Source of the DNA: a virus
Reading direction: 5' to 3' (one strand)
Virus record (IMG/VR): IMGVR_UViG_3300037502_002729
Location: 1-64,000 of that record
DNA: 64,000 bases
Made by a program: the position numbers and the translations under genes
Shown: one piece after another, positions 8,729-16,620 of the stretch
Layout: every line of letters starts with the position of its first letter
Position numbering within the stretch: the first letter of the stretch is position 1
Notes under the pieces: model-generated
The model's input: the letters and a program-made list of their open reading frames with translations, nothing else
What the model was told of the DNA's origin: nothing
The model's database searches: none

Positions 8729-9133
8729 ATGAAATTAATTGTTAGTAAAAAACAATTAGATGTTTTGGTAAAATCAATCAATGATTTGGATAGTTTAAAA
8801 AAACTAAAAAATTGGTTTAAAAAAACTAATGTATTTATCCAGGATAATTGGGAGAAATTACAACATTCCACAAAGTTAGAAAAAGAAGAAACAATAATTG
8901 CATTTTCCATCTTAAAAAGATACATTTTAAATCAAGGTGTAACTGTAAAGGAGTTAACCTTCCTAAAAAACCAATCCCTGGATCTTATTAAGGTATTCTT
9001 TCTAATATGCACCAGGTTTGTCCCACTACCTTTACCAATATTGCCCACATTAATATGGATTTCAAAAAAGACAAGATTTAACTTCTTTCCAAACTCACAT
9101 TTAAAAAATGGTGATGAAATAAAAACCCCCTAA
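8729..9133 (+). CDS. LETM1-like small protein with leader
   Basis: 134 residues. The leader is MKLIVSKKQLDVLVKSI. The C-terminal half reads QSLDLIKVFFLICTRFVPLPLPILP followed by a basic helix and FFPNSH. This resembles the LETM1 ribosome-binding/membrane segment 'D..k..p...lPilp......FPn.lPs'; the similarity is by eye and weak. The gene diverges from the RMGHC gene, and its stop codon lies inside a terminator hairpin shared with the tRNA operon on the other strand. Confidence 0.7.
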   Translation: MKLIVSKKQLDVLVKSINDLDSLKKLKNWFKKTNVFIQDNWEKLQHSTKLEKEETIIAFSILKRYILNQGVTVKELTFLKNQSLDLIKVFFLICTRFVPLPLPILPTLIWISKKTRFNFFPNSHLKNGDEIKTP

Positions 9134-9150
9134 CCATGAATGGTAGGGGG
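9115..9150 (-). terminator. Terminator after the tRNA-Pro gene
   Basis: A hairpin pairs CCCCCTA with TAGGGGG around a CCATGAATGG top. Read on the minus strand, the stem is followed by TTTTTATTT, a good U tract, so it ends the tRNA transcript. On the plus strand it overlaps the stop codon of the LETM1-like gene but has only a weak U run. Confidence 0.8.
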
Positions 9151-9156
9151 CGTTTG

Positions 9157-9230
9157 TTAGGATGACAGGATTTGAACCTGCAACTACTTGCTCCCAAAGC
9201 AAGTGCGCTACCGGATTGCGCCACATCCTA
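9157..9230 (-). tRNA. tRNA-Pro (anticodon TGG)
   Basis: A complete cloverleaf can be folded: acceptor TAGGATG with CATCCTA, D-stem GCGC/GCGC, anticodon stem CTTGC/GCAAG with loop TTTGGGA (anticodon TGG, U33 present), T-stem GCAGG/CCTGT with loop TTCAAAT, and discriminator A. CCA is not encoded. It lies seven bases downstream of the initiator-like tRNA, in one transcript. It would read all CCN proline codons, or at least CCA/CCG. Confidence 0.95.
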
Positions 9231-9237
9231 TTTTAAT

Positions 9238-9312
9238 TGGTTGCAGGGATAGGACTCGAACCTATATCTCTGGGTTATGAGCCCAATATACTAACCCTTA
9301 TACGACCCTGCG
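9238..9312 (-). tRNA. Initiator-like tRNA-fMet (anticodon CAT)
   Basis: The acceptor strands are CGCAGGG and CCCTGCA, leaving a C1 x A72 mismatch. The anticodon arm is GGG-CTCATAA-CCC, with three consecutive G-C pairs. Both are hallmarks of bacterial initiator tRNA, and the loop is identical to that of E. coli tRNA-fMet. The T-arm is ATAGG-TTCGAGT-CCTAT, and the 3' end ACCA is encoded. One departure is T11-A24 in the D-stem, where E. coli initiator has A11-U24. An elongator or Ile2 role is therefore less likely but not excluded. Confidence 0.9.
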
Positions 9313-9321
9313 ATGTCTCTT

Positions 9322-9480
9322 CTATGCGTAGTAGAAGTTTATGTACTTTGGATTTTCAAAGTCCATTCTTCTTAATTTTTTATTTAATAAAATTCTCATC
9401 TTTTTTTTATAAGCACTATTCATTCTCTGCTTACTTGCTTTGCACTGTGTGCATGTACAAACTTTTAATGGATTCTTCAT
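9322..9480 (-). CDS. 52-aa Cys-rich basic mini-protein
   Basis: A minus-strand ATG at 9480 gives a 52-residue frame that begins MKNPLKVCTCTQCKASKQR, is Lys/Arg-rich in the middle, and ends FENPKYINFYYA. The C-x-C-x2-C cluster near the N-terminus followed by a basic helix suggests a zinc knuckle with RNA or DNA binding. Its stop lies ten bases before the tRNA-fMet gene in the same direction, so it may share the tRNA transcript. No named family recognised. Confidence 0.65.
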   Translation of the reverse strand: MKNPLKVCTCTQCKASKQRMNSAYKKKMRILLNKKLRRMDFENPKYINFYYA

Positions 9481-9543
9481 ATGTTTGCTTTTTTATTACT
9501 CTACAAAGATAAGAATGTTTTTTTAAAAAAACAACTTATACCA

Positions 9544-9822
9544 TTAAATACTTGATAAAATGTTTTTTACTCTTTCAATACCCTTTGAATTATGTGCTTT
9601 AACAAACCATTTATTTGTTTCAAGATAATTCTCATTATCATTTAGTATTGCAATAGAATCTTCTGTATCTTCAAACGTTAATTTCCAGATTGCATAATTA
9701 TTATCTTCAATAATTGTTGGTACACCAAAGGTACGTTCAAGAATATGATAAGGAACACTAATTGTGCTTTTCTTACTTAATCCAGTTATATTTATTTCCT
9801 TACCTAATCTAAAATTATCCAT
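9544..9822 (-). CDS. Small hypothetical protein
   Basis: 92 residues from the ATG at 9822. The frame continues upstream into the preceding gene, so this start (MDNFRLGKEINITG) is chosen; it sits five bases after that gene's stop. The core FGVPTIIEDNNYAIWKLTFEDTEDSIAI resembles small phage proteins of the form 'G.P....y..W.l.F.dg....I'. Function unknown. It is the last gene of the Rnl1 block. Confidence 0.7.
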   Translation of the reverse strand: MDNFRLGKEINITGLSKKSTISVPYHILERTFGVPTIIEDNNYAIWKLTFEDTEDSIAILNDNENYLETNKWFVKAHNSKGIERVKNILSSI

Positions 9823-9826
9823 ATTT

Positions 9827-10438
9827 TTAGTTTTCAATAATGTCATAATAATAAGAATTTGTGTTTTCTGAAACCCATCTATCTGAAACAGATTCAACAG
9901 AGGGGATTTCTGTGTCAACCTTTATATCTTTTAAATCCATTGGGAAATTTGTTGTGACCCAATTTGAATCCCTCCATATAATTCTATTGTTTGGCATAGC
10001 CAGTAAATAACCATCATCTGAATAAAGAATATGGGCACATTTGTAATCTGATGGTTCTTCTGATGAAGCATTATTGAACCAATCAACTGTAAACATATAG
10101 TTAGCCCAGGTCTTTGTTTTATCCCTTAATATGACCTCACATTTCAAACCTTCAAGGTAGTCAAATTTCATCACCTCACAATTTTCAGAAAATGCATCCC
10201 ATAATTGTTTAAAATGAAATGGTACATCATTCTTTGGCTCAAATATAAATATTTCAGATAATGGAACTCTACTCCTTAACATACCATAATCTGTCATAAC
10301 ATGGAATGTTAATATTTTATTCTGAACTGATTGCAAACCAAAGACAAATACTGAATCAAATGTATCAAAATCAGCATTGTCTTTGGTAAACCAACTTCTT
10401 CTAACTAAGGCCTTAAACTCTGGTATATTATGGTTCAT
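9827..10438 (-). CDS. Conserved-looking phage protein
   Basis: 203 residues with no signal peptide or membrane segment. Motifs include VRRSWFTKDNADFDTFDSVFVFG and a WFNNASSEEPSDYKCAHILYSDDGYLLAMPNNRI block that looks like a beta-rich globular fold. Its start overlaps the last 11 bases of the RNA ligase gene, so the two are translationally linked. Function unknown. Confidence 0.75.
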   Translation of the reverse strand: MNHNIPEFKALVRRSWFTKDNADFDTFDSVFVFGLQSVQNKILTFHVMTDYGMLRSRVPLSEIFIFEPKNDVPFHFKQLWDAFSENCEVMKFDYLEGLKCEVILRDKTKTWANYMFTVDWFNNASSEEPSDYKCAHILYSDDGYLLAMPNNRIIWRDSNWVTTNFPMDLKDIKVDTEIPSVESVSDRWVSENTNSYYYDIIEN

Positions 10439-11486
10439 TAAGTTCTAATTTAGACAATAAAGAATATTCATCTGGTTTTACTATATTCCATATTATATCC
10501 TCATATCTTTTTTTATCCCAAAATGCAAACAACAAAGATTTATTTTTTGGGTCTAAATCCTTTATTAATAAAGCAAAATCTTTTTTGGAATTTATTTCAT
10601 TTTCATTTAACAAGTTCTCATAAAAATCTAATGCAGTATCATATACAACATTATAGTTTATTTTCAAGAAGTCAACAAAATCCCTAACATTATTGTCCAT
10701 TTCATCTGGTATAGCATCCAATAATAAAGATAAATCTTCACCATTTTTCAAAGATAACCATATATCCATATTAGATATATTAGTTAATATTTTGTGAAGT
10801 CTAACATACTGTTCACCCTTTATCTTAACCCTCATTCCATTTTTGAAGCGTAACACATACCCCTCTTTGTTGTCCTCTATACCCCTCTTTAAGTCTGCAA
10901 AATTATTTGGTAAATTATTATAGCAATTAACAACATCAAAATTTGCTTTGTAATATTCAGTTTGAACATCACCTTCTTCACCAGTTATAACATTGTATTT
11001 TGCTAATAAAACTAATTTCTCTTCATTGTAGCGTACAACTATAACATTTTCAGGATATAATATTTCAAATAAGTAAGTGTAATTTACATTCAACAAGGAT
11101 AAGTCATATCTATTCAATATTTCCAAACCTTTTATAGCCTGGTCAGAGTTAAAGGAACCCCTAGTTGCCATATTCCACTTGTTGTCATAGAAATATACTA
11201 TACCCAAAGATCCATCCATTTTCTCATAGATGTTGAAATCTTCATTTGGTAATTCATCAGCAGAGTGTTCCTCAAAATTTTTAAATTTTGGGAAACTTTT
11301 AGCAACTAAATTACCATCTTCATCCAATATAGTTCCTCTAAAATTTATGGTAACATTATCCCACAAATTACCATACTGAACAGTTCTAGTATAGTTGTAT
11401 ATATACAATGGGTATATTTTGTGTTTTGCTCTCATTAACAAACCATCCTCAACATACTTGTTCAAAACATCTAAATCATATCTCAT
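10428..11486 (-). CDS. rnlA: T4 Rnl1-type RNA ligase
   Basis: 352 residues. ATP-dependent RNA ligases seal 5'-phosphate and 3'-OH RNA ends, classically repairing tRNAs cut by host anticodon nucleases. The adenylated lysine is K89 in YEKMDGSLGIVYFY (motif I, K-x-D-G-S). YLFEILYPENVIVV fits motif IIIa, EGYVLRF fits motif IV, and VKIKGEQYVRLH fits motif V. The C-terminal domain is helical, as in T4 Rnl1. It is encoded about 1 kb upstream of the phage tRNA genes, in the same direction, consistent with tRNA repair. Confidence 0.92.
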   Translation of the reverse strand: MRYDLDVLNKYVEDGLLMRAKHKIYPLYIYNYTRTVQYGNLWDNVTINFRGTILDEDGNLVAKSFPKFKNFEEHSADELPNEDFNIYEKMDGSLGIVYFYDNKWNMATRGSFNSDQAIKGLEILNRYDLSLLNVNYTYLFEILYPENVIVVRYNEEKLVLLAKYNVITGEEGDVQTEYYKANFDVVNCYNNLPNNFADLKRGIEDNKEGYVLRFKNGMRVKIKGEQYVRLHKILTNISNMDIWLSLKNGEDLSLLLDAIPDEMDNNVRDFVDFLKINYNVVYDTALDFYENLLNENEINSKKDFALLIKDLDPKNKSLLFAFWDKKRYEDIIWNIVKPDEYSLLSKLELNEP

Positions 11487-11530
11487 AGTTGTGGTTTTAT
11501 TTGGTGATTAAGTTTAAGCAAAGATACAGA

Positions 11531-11647
11531 CTATTTTTCTACTTTCAAACTTTTTTCTTTAGTTTCTTTTATCTTGATTTCATCAGGTAAGTTTATCTTT
11601 ATTTTACCTTTCAAAGCATCAGGAATTTTAATGTTATTGATATCCAT
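11531..11647 (-). CDS. 38-aa mini-protein (unit copy 2)
   Basis: A minus-strand ATG at 11647 encodes 38 residues starting MDINNIKIPDALKGKIKI, with IKIKETKEKSLKVEK at the end. It is a paralog of the 41-residue frame at 12794-12919; the shared pattern is IPD-x-LKGK-x-KINLP and KEKSLKVE. Two copies conserved at protein level, each following a zincin gene, argue that this is a real gene. Highly charged, no cysteines, probably two strands. Function unknown. Confidence 0.75.
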   Translation of the reverse strand: MDINNIKIPDALKGKIKINLPDEIKIKETKEKSLKVEK

Positions 11648-11678
11648 ATTTTTTTTTGACAAAGATATAATTTATTTT

Positions 11679-12797
11679 TTATGATTCATAATTATCTGGC
11701 ACATCTTCATATAATTTAGCAATTTTTTTCTTCATTTTAATTGCTGTAGCATTCATATCTTTTATTATTGCTCTATATGTTTTTTCTGTATCTATAACCT
11801 GATTTGAAGCGTATTTAATAAATAAATGATTTTTTAAAAAACTCTTAAACTTGCTTAAATAAGCATTTTTTATAGATATATCCCCTTTTGAGATAGGAAT
11901 CATTGTTTTTAAGTAATCTTTACCACTAGCAATCATTTTTCTTATGGTTTTACTTAATTCATTTGATATAAGTTTATCTTTAGATTTACTAAATTTTTCA
12001 GGGGATACTTTTGTTGCTAACTCTTCCCCCAAATCATTGTATAATTTTTCATATGTTATATTTTGACAAATATCAAACTTTTTATACATTTTAGAATTAT
12101 AATAAATTTCCTTGAAATCTTTTTTTGTTACATTCTCATTATCCAATTTTGTTTTTAACTCAGAAGGCCTAACAAGATTTTCAAGTGATGAAAGGTAATA
12201 TAGATTAAAGAAAAAATCAATTAATGTTTGACTATCAGTAAAATTTCTTGCCTGTGAAACTACTTGATACTTTGCATTTAATGCTATATCCTTTTCACCT
12301 TTTAATTGGTTATCAATAAAATGCTTAAGTTCATGTCCAAATGAATCTAAAAATCTAGCGTAATTATCTTTTAATATTATGTGTATCTTTTCATAAACTT
12401 CTTGTATATCTCTACTTGCTAAAAAATTAATAGTAATAGTTGGGTTTTCACTCTTGAGAATTTTTAAATTATAATTTTTTGTTAGGTTATTGTCTATGTC
12501 AAACCGCATACCTAAACTACTCAACAGTAATTCGTCACTTTTTTCTTTAATATCAGGGTTAGCCTTTACAATTGCCTTAATTTGTTGGCTAGTATAAAAT
12601 TTTAAATTTATAAGAACATTTACATCATTAATTTGAAGAGTCTTATCATTTTTAAAAAAAGTCCCTGGTATATTTATAATTGTGGATTTATTAAAATTAG
12701 GGCTTTTTAGGTCTTCTAAAAATTTATCTAATATTTTTTTTGCATAAATAGTAAGCCCCTCTGGAACTCCCCTAGCCTCATTCATTTGTTTTCTCAT
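11679..12797 (-). CDS. Leader-bearing zincin metalloprotease A
   Basis: 372 residues. HExxH is H155-E156-L-K-H159 in FGHELKHFID. The leader MRKQMNEARGVPEG is nearly identical to that of zincin B. Q-M-N-E followed by A-R resembles a prohead-protease cleavage site of the T4 type. There is no signal peptide. The C-terminal ALIKDM-like helix TEKTYRAIIKDMNATA and the acidic tail are shared with zincin B. The start overlaps the stop of the upstream mini-gene (ATGA). Probably a packaged or cytoplasmic protease; substrate unknown. Confidence 0.85.
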   Translation of the reverse strand: MRKQMNEARGVPEGLTIYAKKILDKFLEDLKSPNFNKSTIINIPGTFFKNDKTLQINDVNVLINLKFYTSQQIKAIVKANPDIKEKSDELLLSSLGMRFDIDNNLTKNYNLKILKSENPTITINFLASRDIQEVYEKIHIILKDNYARFLDSFGHELKHFIDNQLKGEKDIALNAKYQVVSQARNFTDSQTLIDFFFNLYYLSSLENLVRPSELKTKLDNENVTKKDFKEIYYNSKMYKKFDICQNITYEKLYNDLGEELATKVSPEKFSKSKDKLISNELSKTIRKMIASGKDYLKTMIPISKGDISIKNAYLSKFKSFLKNHLFIKYASNQVIDTEKTYRAIIKDMNATAIKMKKKIAKLYEDVPDNYES

Positions 12798-12919
12798 GAT
12801 TTGGTTATTTCTACTTTCAAACTTTTTTCTTTATTTTCTCTTATCTTTATTTGTTCAGGTAAGTTTATCTTTACTTTACCTTTCAAATCATCTGGTATTC
12901 TAATGTTGACTATATACAT
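12794..12919 (-). CDS. 41-aa mini-protein (unit copy 1)
   Basis: A minus-strand ATG at 12919 encodes 41 residues starting MYIVNIRIPDDLKGKVKI and ending KEKSLKVEITKS. Its stop TGA overlaps the ATG of zincin A. It is paralogous to the 38-residue frame at 11531-11647. It lies directly downstream of zincin B, so zincin plus mini-gene forms a duplicated unit. It may be a partner or inhibitor of the protease (inference). Confidence 0.75.
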   Translation of the reverse strand: MYIVNIRIPDDLKGKVKINLPEQIKIRENKEKSLKVEITKS

Positions 12920-12953
12920 ATCTTTTTTTTTTTACAAAAATACAATTTATTTT

Positions 12954-14120
12954 TTAATTCTCATACTCATTTGGTATATCTTCATATATTTTTGCAAGTT
13001 TTTTCTTCATTTTAGTTGCTGTAATATTCATATCTTTTATTATTGCTCTATATGTTTTTTCTGTATCTATATCTATACTTGGTATATTATTAATAATAAC
13101 TGATTTATATTTAACAAATAAATGATTTTTTAAAAATGATTTAAATTTTTTTGAAAATACTTCAAATGTTTCATCTAAAGATGAATTAGGCATCTTTTGT
13201 ATAATAACCTTTCTTATAAAGTCTTTACCAGTATATATCATTTTACTAAGGGTTTGTTTTAAAACTTTTGATATTATATCATCTTTAGTGTAATCATTAT
13301 ATGATTGAGGATCTAATTCTTGTTTTAACTCTACATCCAAATTATTATATAATTGTTCATATTTTGTATTTTCACATATATTAAATGTTTTATATATTTC
13401 TGAATCATAGTAACTTTGTAAAAATTGTTTTTTTGTTATTTTTTTAGATTCTAAAAATGTTATTAATTCGCTAGGTCTAACAATATTTTCAGTAGAGATA
13501 AGATAATACAAGTTGAAAACAAACTCATTTAATGTCTCAGTATCTGTAACTGCTCTTGAATTTGCAACAGTTAAATATTTTGCTCTTAATGCTAAATCAT
13601 CTTCTCCTTTTGCTTCCATATTAATGTAGTGCATAATTTCATGCCCAAATTTACTTAAAACTTCATTATAATTGTTTTTTAAAAATTCATATACATTATA
13701 CCCTATATTATCCAAATCATCACTTGCTAACAAATTAATTTGTAGGGTTGGAGTTGAAGTTCTATTAATTTTTAAATTATTATCTTTTGTTAGTTCATCA
13801 TCTACTTCAAAACCCATAGAAAATGAGGTCAACAATAATTCATCAGTTTTTAGTGTAACATTAGGATTTTGATTTACTATGTTTTCTATATCAGAACTAG
13901 ATTGAAAATCAAAATTTATATTAATTAGAACTCTATCAATTTCAACTAGTTTTTTATCTTTTAAGAATTTATATGGTGCATCTATATATCCACTAAGTGA
14001 ATCAAACATCATAAAAAAATTATTGTTTTTTAATTTTGATAATACTTTATCAAATACAATTTTTGAATATTTGCTGATGTTTTCTGGCACACCCCTAGCC
14101 TCATTCATTTGTTTTTTCAT
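12954..14120 (-). CDS. Leader-bearing zincin metalloprotease B
   Basis: 388 residues. HExxH is H160-E161-I-M-H164 in FGHEIMHYIN. The leader MKKQMNEARGVPEN matches zincin A. The two share about the same layout: an N-terminal beta region, LLASDDL before the active site, a helical middle with RPSEL, and a C-terminal YRAIIKDMN helix. They have diverged considerably in the middle, so the duplication is not recent. The start overlaps the cupin stop by four bases. Confidence 0.85.
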   Translation of the reverse strand: MKKQMNEARGVPENISKYSKIVFDKVLSKLKNNNFFMMFDSLSGYIDAPYKFLKDKKLVEIDRVLININFDFQSSSDIENIVNQNPNVTLKTDELLLTSFSMGFEVDDELTKDNNLKINRTSTPTLQINLLASDDLDNIGYNVYEFLKNNYNEVLSKFGHEIMHYINMEAKGEDDLALRAKYLTVANSRAVTDTETLNEFVFNLYYLISTENIVRPSELITFLESKKITKKQFLQSYYDSEIYKTFNICENTKYEQLYNNLDVELKQELDPQSYNDYTKDDIISKVLKQTLSKMIYTGKDFIRKVIIQKMPNSSLDETFEVFSKKFKSFLKNHLFVKYKSVIINNIPSIDIDTEKTYRAIIKDMNITATKMKKKLAKIYEDIPNEYEN

Positions 14121-14392
14121 AATTCAGTTATTTCTACAATTAGGGGTTCATCACCCTTAATAACTCTATGCCACAACCCTTTTGGTATGGATATAGTGTC
14201 ATTATTTTTTAGTTTAATAGGTAAAGCATCCCAGCTTTGGTATTTCCATCCTCCACCCTGGATTATCTTAACCTCTCTATTTGTTCTATCTCTATGCCAA
14301 TGTAATTCTTCAATATCAACAAATTGACTAAACTCTCTAATCAATTTTCCTTCTTTATTTTCTTGTTTGAATGGTAATGTTTCTTTTTCCAT
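14117..14392 (-). CDS. Small cupin-like protein
   Basis: 91 residues. ELHWHRDRTNREVKIIQGGGW followed by ISIPKGLWHRVIKG is a compact cupin core with H-x-H and a later His as potential metal ligands. Single-domain phage cupins of this form exist in large myophages, but their substrates are not known. It lies between zincin B and the leucine-rich-repeat (LRR) array, with overlapping start and stop codons on both sides, so it belongs to the same operon. Confidence 0.8.
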   Translation of the reverse strand: MEKETLPFKQENKEGKLIREFSQFVDIEELHWHRDRTNREVKIIQGGGWKYQSWDALPIKLKNNDTISIPKGLWHRVIKGDEPLIVEITEL

Positions 14393-14796
14393 TATCTATG
14401 TATTATTCCATTTATAAATCCAGGTTTAACCATATCTTGTAATTCTTCATCTGAATATTTTACTAATGCTGTATGTCTAATATACAAACTACTACCAAGT
14501 TCTAGTCCTTTTGGCAAGGAGGTTATTTTTGTATCTCTTATATCCAAAAAACGCCCAACTTCTAATCCTTTTGGTAATGAGGTTATTTTTGAACCAAAAA
14601 TATCCAAATCACGCCCAACTTTCAATCCTTCTGGTAATGATTCTATATTTGATCGAACCAAACTCAAATCACCTTCAACATTTAATTCTTCTTTTGTTAA
14701 TGGTAGATTATTTTCATGTTTCCATATAAATGGTGGATTTTTATTTTCCTTATCTTCAAGGAACTCAAATATCCTTTTTAGTACTTCTTTTTTCAT
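14392..14796 (-). CDS. Phage LRR-cassette protein 1
   Basis: 134 residues with three parts. The N-terminal cap is MKKEVLKRIFEFLEDKENK...WKHENNLPLTKEEL. About three repeats of the form SLPKGLEVGRFLDIRDTKIT (period about 20) follow. The C-terminal cap is KYSDEELQDMVKPGFINGII. The repeats resemble a leucine-rich solenoid with L-P and VGG-x-L positions. It is the last of five head-to-tail paralogs joined by ATGA overlaps. No catalytic motif is seen; a binding or recognition role is plausible. Confidence 0.85.
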   Translation of the reverse strand: MKKEVLKRIFEFLEDKENKNPPFIWKHENNLPLTKEELNVEGDLSLVRSNIESLPEGLKVGRDLDIFGSKITSLPKGLEVGRFLDIRDTKITSLPKGLELGSSLYIRHTALVKYSDEELQDMVKPGFINGIIHR

Positions 14797-15266
14797 TCTG
14801 CATTAATTCTTCCTTTTATAAATCCAGGTTTAATCATTTTTCTTAGTTCATCATCATCATAATCTTCACCTAATGTTATACCTGTTAATTCCAAATTACC
14901 CCCAACTTTCAATCCTTTTGGTAAGGTTTTTATATTGGCACAACCATCTAATATTAAATCACCCCCAACTTCCAATCCTTTGGGTAAAAACTCTATATCT
15001 GATTCAGTTAAATCCAAATGACCACCAACTTTCAATCCTTTTGGTAATGACCTTATATATGTGTAGGATAAATCCAAATCACCACTAATTTTTAATCCTT
15101 CTGGTAAAGATTCTATTTCTGATTGTGAAAAATCCAAATCACCTTTAACATTTAAATCATCTTCTGTTAATGGCATATCATTTTTAAATTTCCATAAGAA
15201 TGGTATTCTCTGTTCTCCTTTTTCTTCAAGGAATTCAAATATTCTTGTTAATGCTTCTTTTTTCAT
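14793..15266 (-). CDS. Phage LRR-cassette protein 2
   Basis: 157 residues with the same cap-repeat-cap plan. N-cap MKKEALTRIFEFLEEKGEQR, about four 20-residue LRR-like repeats (SLPEGLKISGDLDLSYTYIR and similar), then a C-cap KMIKPGFIKGRIN. One repeat has a one-residue expansion (DGCANIKTLP). Start and stop overlap its neighbours by four bases, indicating translational coupling along the array. Confidence 0.85.
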   Translation of the reverse strand: MKKEALTRIFEFLEEKGEQRIPFLWKFKNDMPLTEDDLNVKGDLDFSQSEIESLPEGLKISGDLDLSYTYIRSLPKGLKVGGHLDLTESDIEFLPKGLEVGGDLILDGCANIKTLPKGLKVGGNLELTGITLGEDYDDDELRKMIKPGFIKGRINAE

Positions 15267-15853
15267 TTTCTAATTATTCTTCCTTTTATAAAACCAGAAC
15301 CAATCATTTTTTTTAATTCATCATCTGTGTATTTGGTTAAAGTTGTCCAACTTATAAATAAATCATCACCAACTTCCAATCCTTTTGGTAAGGAAGTTAT
15401 TTTAGAACCGGATAAACTGAACCATTTCCCAACTTTTAATCCTTCTGGTAATGAGGTTATATCATTACAATTATTCAAATTCAAAGTTCCACCAACTTTC
15501 AATCCTTTTGGTAATGTTTGTATTGGCGAAAAAGCTAACCCTAAATTACCATCAACTTTCAATTCATCTGGTAATGAAGTTATGTTTGAATATGATAAAT
15601 TTAAATAACCACCAACTTTCAATCCATCTGGTAATGAGGTTATGTTTAAAAATGATAAATCCAAATCACCACCAACTTTCAATCCTTTTGGTAAAGAGGT
15701 TATATTTGTATCACTTAAATCCAAATTACCTTCAATATTTAATTCTTCATCTGTTAATGGTATATTATTTTTATGCTTCCAAAATAATGGACCCCTATGT
15801 TCTCCTTTTTCTTCAAGGAATTCAAATATTCTTGTTAATGCTTCTTTTTTCAT
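15263..15853 (-). CDS. Phage LRR-cassette protein 3
   Basis: 196 residues. N-cap MKKEALTRIFEFLEEKGEHR, about six repeats, and a C-cap ending MIGSGFIKGRIIRK. The C-cap is identical in protein and nearly identical in DNA to that of protein 4, while the N-cap DNA matches protein 2. This mosaic suggests recent unequal recombination between array members. Function unknown. Confidence 0.85.
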   Translation of the reverse strand: MKKEALTRIFEFLEEKGEHRGPLFWKHKNNIPLTDEELNIEGNLDLSDTNITSLPKGLKVGGDLDLSFLNITSLPDGLKVGGYLNLSYSNITSLPDELKVDGNLGLAFSPIQTLPKGLKVGGTLNLNNCNDITSLPEGLKVGKWFSLSGSKITSLPKGLEVGDDLFISWTTLTKYTDDELKKMIGSGFIKGRIIRK

Positions 15854-16620
15854 TTTCTAATTATTCTTCCTTTTATAAAACCAGAACCAATCATTTTTTT
15901 TAATTCATCATCTGTGTATTTGGTTAAATTTGCCCGAATTATAAATAAATCACCCCCAACTTTCAATCCTTTTGGTAATGAAGTTAATTTTTTGCAATCA
16001 TTTAAAGCTAAAATCTCACCAACTTCCAAGCCTTTTGGTAATGAACCTATAGTGGTATCTCTTAAATCCAACCGACCCCCAACTTTAAATCCTTCTGGTA
16101 AGGATCTTATTTTTGAACCCAACAACTTAATATCACCTCCAACTTTTAATCCTTTTGGTAATGTGGTTATATTTGAAAAACTTAAAGTCAAATTGCCCTT
16201 GACTTCCAAATCATTTGGTAATCGTGTTATTTCTGAATGTAAAAAGTTTAAATTACCTCCAACTTTCAATCCTTCTGATAAAGATTTTATTTTTGAATCT
16301 GATAAATCCAAGTTGCCCCCAATATCCAATCCTTTTGGTAATGAAGTTATGAGTGTATCAACTAAAATCAAATTACCCCTAACTATCAATCCTTCTGGCA
16401 ATGAAGTTATGTCTGAACTTAGTAAATCCAAATCACCCCCAACTTTCAAGCCTTGTGGTAATGAGGTTATGTTAGTATATGATAAATCCAAATCACCTTC
16501 AACATTTAAGTCTTCTTCTATTAATGGTATATTATTTAACAATTTAAATTTAAGTGGTATCCTATGTTCTCCCTTCCGTTCAAGGAAATCAAATATTCTT
16601 TTTATTGTTTCTTCTTTCAT
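15850..16620 (-). CDS. Phage LRR-cassette protein 4 (longest)
   Basis: 256 residues with about ten repeats, the longest member. The repeats keep S-L-P-x-G-L-x-V-G-G-x-L-x-L, while the residues after them (SYTN, LSSD, VDTL, LHSE, RDTT) vary. Variable residues on a constant frame are typical of recognition solenoids. N-cap MKEETIKRIFDFLERKGEHR; C-cap identical to protein 3. ATGA overlaps on both sides. Confidence 0.85.
   Translation of the reverse strand: MKEETIKRIFDFLERKGEHRIPLKFKLLNNIPLIEEDLNVEGDLDLSYTNITSLPQGLKVGGDLDLLSSDITSLPEGLIVRGNLILVDTLITSLPKGLDIGGNLDLSDSKIKSLSEGLKVGGNLNFLHSEITRLPNDLEVKGNLTLSFSNITTLPKGLKVGGDIKLLGSKIRSLPEGFKVGGRLDLRDTTIGSLPKGLEVGEILALNDCKKLTSLPKGLKVGGDLFIIRANLTKYTDDELKKMIGSGFIKGRIIRK

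Noticed and set aside
9237-9512. Plus-strand open frame of 91 residues
   Set aside because: It runs antisense through tRNA-fMet and the Cys-rich mini-gene, so it is a shadow frame.
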